Source: JAJFUE01 sp041687335 (GTDB lineage: Bacteria; Sumerlaeota; Sumerlaeia; MVZB01). From it: 64,000 nucleotides of DNA. Shown here piece after piece: positions 20,960-28,004 of this stretch. The first letter of the stretch is position 1. Each line of letters starts with the position of its first letter. A model generated the notes under the pieces. That model saw only the letters and a program-made list of their open reading frames with translations, was not told the DNA's origin and searched no databases. A program made the translations under genes and the position numbers. The DNA is taken from assembly GCA_041687335.1 (NCBI GenBank), contig JAWLCE010000016.1, forward strand, positions 33,503-97,502, in the 5' to 3' direction.

Positions 20960-21619
20960 ATGAGCACGAAGACAGAGAGATGGGGTGCGCTCATTGAGCC
21001 TCATCCCGTGATTGCGGTCCTGGTCATCGATGATGCGGCGGATGCCGTGCCCTTGGCTCAAGCCCTGATCGCAGGCGGGATCGGAGCCATGGAACTGACC
21101 CTGCGCACCCCCGCCGCGCTCGATGCGTTGCGTCAAATCCGCGAGCAGGTTCCGGAGATGACTGCCGGGACCGGCACGGTGCTGACCTGTGAGCAGGTGC
21201 GCGAAGTCAAAGCCGCCGGTGCGCAGTTTGCCGTGGCCCCGGGACTGAACCGCCGTGTGCTGGAGGCTGCGGCGGCCGAGGACCTGCCCTTTGCGCCGGG
21301 GATCGCCACGCCGTCCGATATCGAGGCGGCGCTGGAGCTGGACTGCCGCGTGATGAAGTTATTCCCGGCGGTCCCGCTGGGTGGGCTGGAGTATCTGAAA
21401 AGCATTGCCGCGCCGTACCTCCACCTCGGAGTGCAATTTATTCCGCTGGGCGGACTGAACGAGCAAAACCTGCGTGAATGGATCAGCAGCCCGCTGGTCT
21501 GCGCCGTCGGCGGCTCCTGGATCGCCCCGCGAGACCTGATTCGTGAAAAGGCGTGGGCTGAAATCACCCGCCGGGCTCAAGCGGCCTCGACTATTGCTAA
21601 AGGGAACCAACAGGCATGA
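20960..21619 (+). CDS. eda: KDPG/KHG aldolase
   Basis: 219 residues. Class I aldolase signature: Glu45 in MELTLRT (44-50), TGTVL (71-75) and the Schiff-base Lys133 in MKLFPA, at the positions known from Escherichia coli Eda. It splits 2-keto-3-deoxy-6-phosphogluconate to pyruvate and glyceraldehyde 3-phosphate. GGGAGATAAG upstream is a good ribosome binding site. Its stop overlaps the kinase start by 4 nt, so aldolase and kinase are translationally coupled and form the lower half of a sugar-acid pathway. Confidence 0.94.
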   Translation: MSTKTERWGALIEPHPVIAVLVIDDAADAVPLAQALIAGGIGAMELTLRTPAALDALRQIREQVPEMTAGTGTVLTCEQVREVKAAGAQFAVAPGLNRRVLEAAAAEDLPFAPGIATPSDIEAALELDCRVMKLFPAVPLGGLEYLKSIAAPYLHLGVQFIPLGGLNEQNLREWISSPLVCAVGGSWIAPRDLIREKAWAEITRRAQAASTIAKGNQQA

Positions 21620-22713
21620 ACAGGAAGAAAGTCATCGGTTTTGGAGAGATCATGGGACGGCTGGCGCCGGAGCAGTTTTATCGCTTCAGCCAAAGCTGCC
21701 CGGGCAAGCTGGACCTGACGTTTGCGGGCGCGGAGGCGAATGTCGCGGCCTCGGTGGCGATGCTGGGCGGGGCGGCTGAGTTTGTCACGGCCTTGCCGAA
21801 ACATGCGGTCGCGGATGCCTGCATCGGCGTGCTGAGGGGACTTGGGGTCGAAACCGGGCATATCCTGCGCACCAAACAGGGGCGGCTGGGGCTCTACTTC
21901 GTTGAGACCGGCGCCAATCAGCGGCCCAGCAACGTCATCTATGACCGCGATGGCGCGGCGGTTGCCCAGACGCCGGGCGAGGCCTATGCGTGGGATGAGA
22001 TTTTCGCCGACGCGGGCTGGTTCCATGTGAGCGGCATCACGCCGGCCCTGTCGCGCCTGGCGGCCGAAGCGGTCCTGCTGGCGGCAAAGAAGGCCAAGGC
22101 GGCGGGGCTGATGGTCTCCTGTGACCTGAATTTCAGGAAGAAACTGTGGAACTGGGAGGGCACGCTCAAGCCGCGCGACCTGGCAGAGAAGACCATGCGC
22201 GAGATCCTGCCGCTGGTGGATGTGATCATCGGCAACGAAGAGGATGCATCCGACGTGCTGGGGATCCATGCGGGGGATACCGATGTGGAGTCGGGCGCGC
22301 TGGCGATCAAGAAATATCCCGAAGTGGCCGCCGCCATCGCCGGTCAGTTTCCGAACGTGAAAAAAGTCGCCATCACGCTGCGCGAGAGCATTTCGGCCTC
22401 GCACAACAACTGGGGGGCGATGTTGTACGATGTCGCTTCCGCGCGTGCGGTTTTTGCGCCGGTGCGCGGCGGGCAATACCAGCCTTATGAAATCCGTGAT
22501 ATCGTCGATCGCGTCGGCGGTGGGGACTCCTTCGCCGCCGGCCTGATTTTTGCGCTGCATACCGGCCAATACCCTGACGACCAGGACGCGATCGCCTTCG
22601 CCGTCGCTGCCTCGTGCCTCGCCCATTCGATCAAGGGCGACTTCAACTTCAGCTCGCGGGCCGAGGTCGAAGCGTTGATGAAGGGCAGCGGCTCCGGGCG
22701 GGTGGTGCGTTGA
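21616..22713 (+). CDS. kdgK: PfkB-family sugar kinase, probable 2-keto-3-deoxygluconate kinase
   Basis: 365 residues, longer than the usual ~310. It opens with VIGFGEIMGRLAPE, has the N-terminal GAEANVAASVAMLGG glycine loop, and the C-terminal signature DIVDRVGGGDSFAAGL, with the catalytic Asp in GGGDS. Coupling to eda points to KDG as substrate, giving KDPG. An insertion around residues 195-265 (NEEDASDVLGIH to ASHNNWGAML) accounts for the length and is seen in some KDG kinases. The operon ends at a long palindromic terminator shared with the convergent transporter gene. Confidence 0.86.
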   Translation: MNRKKVIGFGEIMGRLAPEQFYRFSQSCPGKLDLTFAGAEANVAASVAMLGGAAEFVTALPKHAVADACIGVLRGLGVETGHILRTKQGRLGLYFVETGANQRPSNVIYDRDGAAVAQTPGEAYAWDEIFADAGWFHVSGITPALSRLAAEAVLLAAKKAKAAGLMVSCDLNFRKKLWNWEGTLKPRDLAEKTMREILPLVDVIIGNEEDASDVLGIHAGDTDVESGALAIKKYPEVAAAIAGQFPNVKKVAITLRESISASHNNWGAMLYDVASARAVFAPVRGGQYQPYEIRDIVDRVGGGDSFAAGLIFALHTGQYPDDQDAIAFAVAASCLAHSIKGDFNFSSRAEVEALMKGSGSGRVVR

Positions 22714-22744
22714 TGTGAGGTCGGTGGAACGAGGACGATGGATC

Positions 22745-22791
22745 GCCCGGTGATGCGCTGGCTTGTCGGGACAAGCCAGGCATCACCGGGC
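22745..22791. terminator. Long bidirectional terminator hairpin
   Basis: GCCCGGTGATGC at 22745-22756 pairs with GCATCACCGGGC at 22780-22791, and the inner CTGGCTTGT pairs with ACAAGCCAG around a GC-rich loop, giving about 21 bp of stem with one bulged G. It lies between the convergent kinase and transporter genes and can end both transcripts. There is no long T run on either side. Confidence 0.75.
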
Positions 22792-22811
22792 CAGAGGCCG
22801 GGCCTGAGCGG

Positions 22812-24080
22812 TCACGAGGCCACCCCGAAGAAATCAATCAGACCCTTGACCGCCGTGGCGGACATGACGAGCGCAAAAACAAGCGCCGCTCCCATGCCAG
22901 CATTGAGCAACCAACCGGCGGAATGCTTGCCCATCAGATCACGCCGATTCAGCAGCACCATGAAGACGATGACCACGAGCGGCAGCGCGAACACCTGGGA
23001 GACCTGCGTCGCGATCTGCGCGGCGATCGGATTGACGCCCAGCACGGGAACGGTCAGGCCGATCAGGCAAGCCACGCCGGCCAGCACCCGGAAAAGCACC
23101 GACCGGCTTTCAAACCCTCCATTGCGGTAATCACCGATCAGCAAGGGGGCGACCATGCAGATCGGAAAGACCGACGAAAGACCCGCGCTCACCGTGCCGA
23201 CCAGAAAGAGGGCGACGGCAAAACGGCCGGCCACGGGCTCAAGGGAACGAACCATGTCGAGCACATTGGTGACCGACTGCCCGCGCGCAAAGATCGCCCC
23301 GGCCGCACAAGCCATCACCGCGCCGCTGATGACAAACATCAAGACCGCCGCCAGCACCGCATCGCGACGCTGTTGCGAAATCTGAGCCAACCCCCAACCC
23401 TTGCCACGCAGCAGGATCGGGCGCACGACAAAGGTCGGCGCGGCCATCGTCGTGCCGACGAATGCCGCCACCATCAGGTGCGCGCCCGGCACCTGGGGAA
23501 TGCGCGGAATCAAGCCGCGCGCGATATCCCCCGCCGGCGGCAGCACGATAAACATCGAAATGATAAACGAGACCCCAAGCAGCGTGACAAAGAAGACCAG
23601 GATGCGTTCGAAAAGTGAGTAGGTGCCGTACCACAGCAGCAGATACATGAACGACATGACCACAATCGCAATCCCCAGCACGGGCCAGTAGCTGCTCTCG
23701 GCCAGGGAGGGCAGGAACAGGCGGCTGCCTTCGTAGAGGGCGGTGGAGGAAAGCCCAACCAGGCCCGAAAGGCAAAACCACTGCCCGAGCACAATCCCGA
23801 AAATCATCAGGATCGCCCAAAATTGACCGGCTGGCAGATGACGGCGACAGGCATGCACGGCAGTATCGCCGGTCACGACTGCGAACCGGCCCGCCGCCTC
23901 CATCAACACCCAGGAGAAGAAACAACTGAGCGCGAGCACCCACAGGAGCAACATGCCATACTCGCTGCCGGCTTTGGTCATAGCCGTGACGCTGCCAGTC
24001 CCGATGGTGTAGCCGATGGCAAAGATGCCCGGCCCCACCGCAAGCAGCATGGCGCCAATTCTGCTGATGTATGATTTCAT
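22812..24080 (-). CDS. Nramp-like transporter lacking the canonical metal-site motifs
   Basis: 422 residues from ATG 24080 (GTG 24086 is an alternative; GAGAGGG precedes both). Eleven to twelve membrane helices in an Nramp/APC arrangement. TM1 reads GPGIFAIGYTIGTGSVTAM where metal transporters have a DPGN motif. TM6 reads GTTMAAPTFVVRP where they have MPH. Thus the Asp, Asn, Met and His that hold Mn/Fe are absent. Relatives with the same substitutions are annotated as Nramp in Bacteroidetes and Planctomycetes. Neighbouring KDG/KDPG genes, though convergent, raise the possibility of an organic substrate. No experimental basis is known to me. Confidence 0.78.
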   Translation of the reverse strand: MKSYISRIGAMLLAVGPGIFAIGYTIGTGSVTAMTKAGSEYGMLLLWVLALSCFFSWVLMEAAGRFAVVTGDTAVHACRRHLPAGQFWAILMIFGIVLGQWFCLSGLVGLSSTALYEGSRLFLPSLAESSYWPVLGIAIVVMSFMYLLLWYGTYSLFERILVFFVTLLGVSFIISMFIVLPPAGDIARGLIPRIPQVPGAHLMVAAFVGTTMAAPTFVVRPILLRGKGWGLAQISQQRRDAVLAAVLMFVISGAVMACAAGAIFARGQSVTNVLDMVRSLEPVAGRFAVALFLVGTVSAGLSSVFPICMVAPLLIGDYRNGGFESRSVLFRVLAGVACLIGLTVPVLGVNPIAAQIATQVSQVFALPLVVIVFMVLLNRRDLMGKHSAGWLLNAGMGAALVFALVMSATAVKGLIDFFGVAS

Positions 24081-24272
24081 GAACACCCTCTCGTCCCAAT
24101 TGTTGGCCGCGAATCAGCCTGCCGCCGGACATATATCAGGGGACTAATTCTAGTCACCCCGGCCCAGACTGCAACCAAGATATAGGTAGGTGGGGGTGGA
24201 TGGAGGGAGTGGCTGTGAGGCAAAAAAACAAAGCCGCCGAACCCGAGGGCGCGGCGGCGGAGTTTTCGGTGG

Positions 24273-24346
24273 TGGGTGGTACAAGATTTGAACTTGTGAC
24301 CTCTGCGATGTCAACGCAGCGCTCTAACCAACTGAGCTAACCACCC
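24273..24346 (-). tRNA. tRNA-Val (anticodon GAC)
   Basis: On the minus strand the acceptor GGGTGGT (24346-24340) pairs with ACCACCC (24280-24274). The D arm AGCTCAGTTGGTTAGAGC, anticodon stem-loop CTGCG-TTGACAT-CGCAG (anticodon GAC) and T arm CAAGTTCAAATCTTG are complete. The discriminator is A. CCA is not encoded (the genome reads CCG after the discriminator). Confidence 0.96.
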
Positions 24347-24481
24347 AACCCATCGACGCCATAGCTTATCCCACTCAAAGGTGGGTTTTCAACACGAAAA
24401 TAGGGCATCTGGCGGATGACTGGGCGCAGTTTGCGCTCGCGATCAGAGCTCGTGCCGGGGAGGGTGGGTCGGCTCTTCAAG

Positions 24482-24650
24482 CCGACACTGGAGGACATGT
24501 CGGGTCGAAGACCCGACCTACCCGTTCGGAGTCCGTAGCGGCCACACTGGAGGAGATGTCGGGTCGAAGACCCGACCTACCCGTTCGGAGTCCGTAGCGG
24601 CCACACTTGGAGGAGATGTCGGGTCGAAGACCCGACCTACCCGTTCGGGC
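24482..24650. repeat. Tandem array of a ~60-bp palindromic repeat (about three units)
   Basis: The unit runs from ACACTGGAGGAGATGTC through GGGTCGAAGACCCGACCTAC to CCGTTCGGAGTCCGTAGCGG, with a period of 59-60 bp; cores start at about 24501, 24560 and 24620. Each core is a perfect hairpin (GTCGGGT-CGA-AGACCCGAC type). The flanking stretch at 24463-24480 (GGGTGGGTCGGCTCTTCAA) is a further degenerate half unit. The same core occurs singly at 10311 and, diverged, at 39763-39795. The 385-bp gap 24347-24731 contains no gene apart from this array and a terminator. Confidence 0.88.
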
Positions 24651-24661
24651 GCGATGAAGAA

Positions 24662-24690
24662 GGCCCCTCCTCCCGGAGGGAGAAGGGGCC
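24662..24690 (-). terminator. Terminator downstream of the beta-helix gene
   Basis: GGCCCCT (24662-24668) pairs with AGGGGCC (24684-24690), with an inner CTCC/GGAG helix. It lies 42 bp beyond the stop of the minus-strand gene at 24732, and on that strand TTCTTC follows. Confidence 0.7.
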
Positions 24691-24731
24691 GGAGCGATCT
24701 GCTCAATTGTTTCCGCAGTCTCAAGAGCCGC

Positions 24732-26072
24732 TTAGTAAAGCGACCAGTAACGGGCGCGGTTGGGCGGCGGGACCAGGGCATCGGCCATGATGAGCATCGA
24801 GCCGAGCGGCCCGCCGGTTGAATCGGCGGTCAGCAGGACCGGGGTGGTGTAGGTGAAGTTACCGGCGGCGGGATTGGCATAGTTGGGGACCTGCGGCGGA
24901 TCGACCACGTTGGTCGCCGTGGCATTGAGGAAGGTCGTCGCCGTCGGGCTGGTGGTGTTGGCGTTGACATGGCTGATGGTGTAGGTGTCGCCGGCTGTCT
25001 CCACGCCTTCGAAGGCGTGGGCGTGTGTGTTGTTGAACAGCGTGTTGGTCACGTTGATCTGGCGATCGGTGCCCGACCCGACCAGGATGCAGGCGCGGGC
25101 CGAATTTTCCTGAATGAAGTCACAGTGGTCGATGTTGATGCGGATGCCGTTGCTGTTGTTGCTGGCGCGGACGTTGATACAGCGCGACAGGTTGCGGTGC
25201 TCAAAGACGCAACGGCTGTAGTTGACGATCGGCGAGGCGGTGGGATTGCTGCTGTCGCGCGGCCGGTGCTCGACGGTCATCCAGTTGGTCTCGGGGGTGG
25301 TGGGCTGGGTCTGACGGATCCAGCAGTTCTCGAAGTTGAGCAGGCCATTGATGCCGCCATAGATGCTGAGGGCCTCGCGGGCGCCGCCATCATAATGGGA
25401 TTCCATCTCGCAGCCGCGGAAGGTGAAGTTGGCCGAATTGAGCAGGTTGGTGCCCCCGCGCAGGTAGACCGCGCCGCGGCTGGCGCGCGCCATCAGAAAG
25501 CGGCAGTATTCGACGGTATGGGTCGCGCCGGCGGGAATTTCCCGAACGGCATGGAAACCATAGGCGGCGCCGAAGGTGTTGAAGAACTTGACGTGCGAGC
25601 TGCCCGAACTGCCGACGAAGACGCCGACGGTGGTCCCGGTGGTGTTGACCACATCAAAGTTGGAGATGTTGACCAGGCCCGCCGAATGGTCCAGGCGCAC
25701 CGCGTAAAGCGTAGCCCGGTAGACGTTCTGCTGATCGATGATGAACTTGCCGCCATCGATGCTACCGATGCTGGCGCCCTCGGCCCCGTCCGCCGTGCGA
25801 ATGACATGGGTGACGGCGACATCAGGGTCGCCGGTCAGCACCGGGTTGACGCCGGGGTCGGCGACCAGGCTGATCGCCTTATCAATGACGATTGACTCGG
25901 CGAAGGGGCCGGCGTTGGTCACGCGAATCGTGTCGCCGGGAGCGGCGGCCTGAACCGCCGCACTGATCGTGGCATGCTGCGTCGGCACAATCAGTTCGGC
26001 AGCCTGCGCCTGAACGGCGGCCATCGTCAGCAGTGCACCCAGAGAGAATGTGAAAATTTTTTTACACATCAC
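24732..26072 (-). CDS. Secreted right-handed beta-helix repeat protein
   Basis: 446 residues with a signal peptide (MCKKIFTFSLGALL..., cleavage near QAQAAEL). The mature start, ELIVPTQHATISAAVQAA followed by GDTIRVTNAGPFAE, is the standard N-cap of pectin-lyase-like helices. Repeated short strands with N and G turns continue to about residue 400 (for example VNISNFDVVNTTGTTVGVF). The protein ends with PPPNRARYWSLY, an aromatic tail that could be a sorting or assembly signal; I cannot assign it. No catalytic residues stand out, so it may bind or cut polysaccharide at the cell surface. Monocistronic, flanked by tRNA genes. Confidence 0.85.
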   Translation of the reverse strand: MMCKKIFTFSLGALLTMAAVQAQAAELIVPTQHATISAAVQAAAPGDTIRVTNAGPFAESIVIDKAISLVADPGVNPVLTGDPDVAVTHVIRTADGAEGASIGSIDGGKFIIDQQNVYRATLYAVRLDHSAGLVNISNFDVVNTTGTTVGVFVGSSGSSHVKFFNTFGAAYGFHAVREIPAGATHTVEYCRFLMARASRGAVYLRGGTNLLNSANFTFRGCEMESHYDGGAREALSIYGGINGLLNFENCWIRQTQPTTPETNWMTVEHRPRDSSNPTASPIVNYSRCVFEHRNLSRCINVRASNNSNGIRINIDHCDFIQENSARACILVGSGTDRQINVTNTLFNNTHAHAFEGVETAGDTYTISHVNANTTSPTATTFLNATATNVVDPPQVPNYANPAAGNFTYTTPVLLTADSTGGPLGSMLIMADALVPPPNRARYWSLY

Positions 26073-26352
26073 ACAATCATCCTTTCAGATTCCAATTTGG
26101 CAAGAGGACATCTCTCGCGAAGGTAGCGTATGACCCCGAGAGATAAATGGCAATAAAAATCTCCAGAACCTGACCGTGACTCGCATGCATGACTGAGAAC
26201 GGTCAGATATAGGGCATCAGGGACAATTATTCGAGTTCGCTTTTGACATCGTCCGGCGAACGACATAACATATCCCAGCCTGTGCGGGCTGGACCGCCAA
26301 ACGGCGCGGGGGGATGGCTTGTGATTCCCCCCCGGTCCCCCGCGAGCCTGTC

Positions 26353-26428
26353 GAGCGCGTAGCTCAGTCGGTAGAGCAGCGGCCTTTTAAGCCGTTGGTC
26401 CTGGGTTCGAGTCCCAGCGCGCTCACCA
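26353..26428 (+). tRNA. tRNA-Lys (anticodon TTT)
   Basis: Acceptor GAGCGCG (26353-26359) pairs with CGCGCTC (26418-26424). D arm AGCTCAGTCGGTAGAGC, anticodon loop CTTTTAA within CGGC-CTTTTAA-GCCG (anticodon TTT) and T arm CTGGGTTCGAGTCCCAG are intact. Discriminator A at 26425 is followed by an encoded CCA (26426-26428). Confidence 0.97.
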
Positions 26429-26744
26429 TCTCCCACGCTGCAACTCTAATCATTTCAATGTGATTGATCTAATACCCACTCGAACTGACCCACCCCGTCC
26501 GATGGATGGGTGGTAGCCCGGGAAAATTCTGCCGATTATTTGGCATTATAACCAGCGATTCGTCATTTATTTGGCGATCGTTGAGTCGGAATCCTGGGAC
26601 GTGATCACTTTACCGATTCCCGCAGCAGCGCACTTTGCCGACACCATAAAGCCACATATTAGAAAGTTCCATGGCATATTTCAGCCGCATGCGGAGCCTG
26701 ATTCGGGGGCTTTGGCAGCGCCAATTTGCCGCCGGGGCCATGGC

Positions 26745-26760
26745 TGGCACTGGGCTTGCA
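26745..26760 (+). promoter_or_regulatory. Sigma-54 promoter of the flagellar operon
   Basis: TGGCACTGGGCTTGCA matches the -24/-12 consensus TGGCACG-N4-TTGCA at every fixed position but one, with the required GG-N10-GC spacing. It lies 46 nt before flgB, which gives a transcription start near 26772 and a leader of about 34 nt with GGGAGGTGGGG as ribosome binding site. RpoN control of hook-basal-body genes is well known in other phyla. The rest of the 377-bp gap 26429-26805 shows nothing else recognisable; an RpoN activator site is not evident. Confidence 0.8.
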
Positions 26761-26805
26761 TCCACGCTGGCTGCGCGAGTCCGCATCCGGCTGGGAGGTG
26801 GGGCG

Positions 26806-27150
26806 ATGGAACTTTTCGACATCAACATCCAACGCATGGAGAAGGCGCTCGATCTGCGCTCGCAGAATCAGCGGCTGATCGCCTCGAACTTAGCCAATCT
26901 CGATACGGCGGGCTTCAAGGCGCGGCGGCTGGATTTTGCGGCCTCGATGGAGCAGGCGATGGCGGGACAGGAACATCCGGCCGTCATCGAGCTATCGACG
27001 GAACCGGGGATCTCGCTGGACGGCAACAACGTCAGCCTGGACGGCGAGCTTTCGCAGATGGGCCGCAACAAGACGATGTATCAATTGACGGCGCAGATTC
27101 TGGCTGACAAGTTCCGCCAGATTGCAACCGTCTTCGACAAGACACAATAA
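26806..27150 (+). CDS. flgB: Flagellar proximal rod protein FlgB
   Basis: 114 residues. The N-terminal rod/hook motif (SQNQRLIASNLANLDTAGFKAR) and the C-terminal helix (NKTMYQLTAQILADKFRQIATVF) are both diagnostic. FlgB forms the inner rod above the MS ring. The ATG at 26806 is chosen because of GGGAGGTGGGG upstream and because the family begins MELFD-like; the frame is open further upstream without homology. First gene of the flagellar operon, 11 nt before flgC, behind a sigma-54 promoter. Confidence 0.95.
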   Translation: MELFDINIQRMEKALDLRSQNQRLIASNLANLDTAGFKARRLDFAASMEQAMAGQEHPAVIELSTEPGISLDGNNVSLDGELSQMGRNKTMYQLTAQILADKFRQIATVFDKTQ

Positions 27151-27161
27151 GGAAGGCCGCG

Positions 27162-27608
27162 ATGAACGACTTCATGGCGCTCGATATCAGCGGGGCGGGG
27201 ATGACGGCGCAGCGCACGCGCATGCGGCTGATTGCCGAGAACCTGGCCAACCAGCACACCACCGGCCCCGACGGGCCGTATCAGCGGCGCGACGCGGTCC
27301 TGAAGGCGACCCCGCTGGAGTTTTCCCAGGAACTGGCCGGCGCGATCGACCAGGGGACCGATCCCGCACTGGCGGCGGCGCAGAGCGTGGCGGTCGATCA
27401 CGTGCGCGTCGACGAGAGCGAACCGGTGCGGGTTTATGATCCGAGCCATCCCCACGCCGACGGTCAGGGCTACGTCGCCTACCCGAACATCAGCATCTTT
27501 CGCGAGATGACCGACCTGGTGGAGGCGTCGCGATCGTATGAGGCCAACCTGGCGGCCTCACAGGCCACCAAACAGATGCTGCAGTCAGCGATGGAACTCT
27601 TGAAGTAA
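27162..27608 (+). CDS. flgC: Flagellar rod protein FlgC
   Basis: 148 residues. ALDISGAGMTAQRTRMRLIAENLAN is the FlgC N-terminal signature (read here as residues 5-29), and YVAYPNISIFREMTDLVEASRSYEAN is the C-terminal one. It builds the proximal rod with FlgB and FlgF. GGAAGGCCGCG precedes the ATG. Downstream fliE begins 4 nt after its stop. Confidence 0.96.
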   Translation: MNDFMALDISGAGMTAQRTRMRLIAENLANQHTTGPDGPYQRRDAVLKATPLEFSQELAGAIDQGTDPALAAAQSVAVDHVRVDESEPVRVYDPSHPHADGQGYVAYPNISIFREMTDLVEASRSYEANLAASQATKQMLQSAMELLK

Positions 27609-27612
27609 GCGG

Positions 27613-27954
27613 ATGGATGGAGCGGCGAGCATGGAAATCAGCCCGATCAATGTCAGCAATCATCTGCGCGTGCTGGGCCCGCAGGCCGCCGGGGCGCGCC
27701 CCGAGGTCGAGCCGCTGGGCGCGCCGGCCAAGGGGCCCGGCTTCAGCCAACTGCTGGCCGAGCAGATTGACAAGGTCAACACCCAGATGGTCGGCGCCGA
27801 TCAGGCGGCCGGGGCGCTGGTCAGCGGCCAGAGCGAGGATGTCCACGGCACGCTGATCGCGATGCAGAAGGCCAACCTCTCCTTTCGGATGCTGGTCGAG
27901 GTCCGCAACAAGGCGATCCGGGCTTACGAGGAACTGATGCGCATCCAGGCATGA
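27613..27954 (+). CDS. fliE: Flagellar MS-ring/rod adaptor FliE
   Basis: 113 residues from ATG 27613; an ATG at 27631 would give a 107-residue form starting MEISPI, closer to the usual length. The C-terminal motif QSEDVHGTLIAMQKANLSF and MLVEVRNKAIRAYEELMRI is the classical FliE signature. FliE joins the FliF ring to the FlgB rod and is needed for export gate opening. Position between flgC and fliF matches the standard gene order. Confidence 0.95.
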   Translation: MDGAASMEISPINVSNHLRVLGPQAAGARPEVEPLGAPAKGPGFSQLLAEQIDKVNTQMVGADQAAGALVSGQSEDVHGTLIAMQKANLSFRMLVEVRNKAIRAYEELMRIQA

Positions 27955-28004
27955 TGAAATCATGATCTGGCCGAGGGTGAAAATTTGAACGGGGCAACAG
28001 GGCG

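Noticed and set aside
22725..22811. CRISPR-like palindromes
   Set aside because: Only a single long hairpin with no spaced repeats; it fits a bidirectional terminator. No CRISPR array or cas gene was found anywhere in the window.
24518..24781. 87-codon minus-strand frame with ERVGRVFDPTSPP repeats
   Set aside because: It is a translation of the 60-bp tandem repeat array and has no start context or homology.
26711..26729. Second sigma-54-like element TTGGCAGCGCCAATTTGCC upstream of flgB
   Set aside because: The GG to GC spacing is 12 rather than 10, so it does not fit the sigma-54 consensus; the site at 26745 does.
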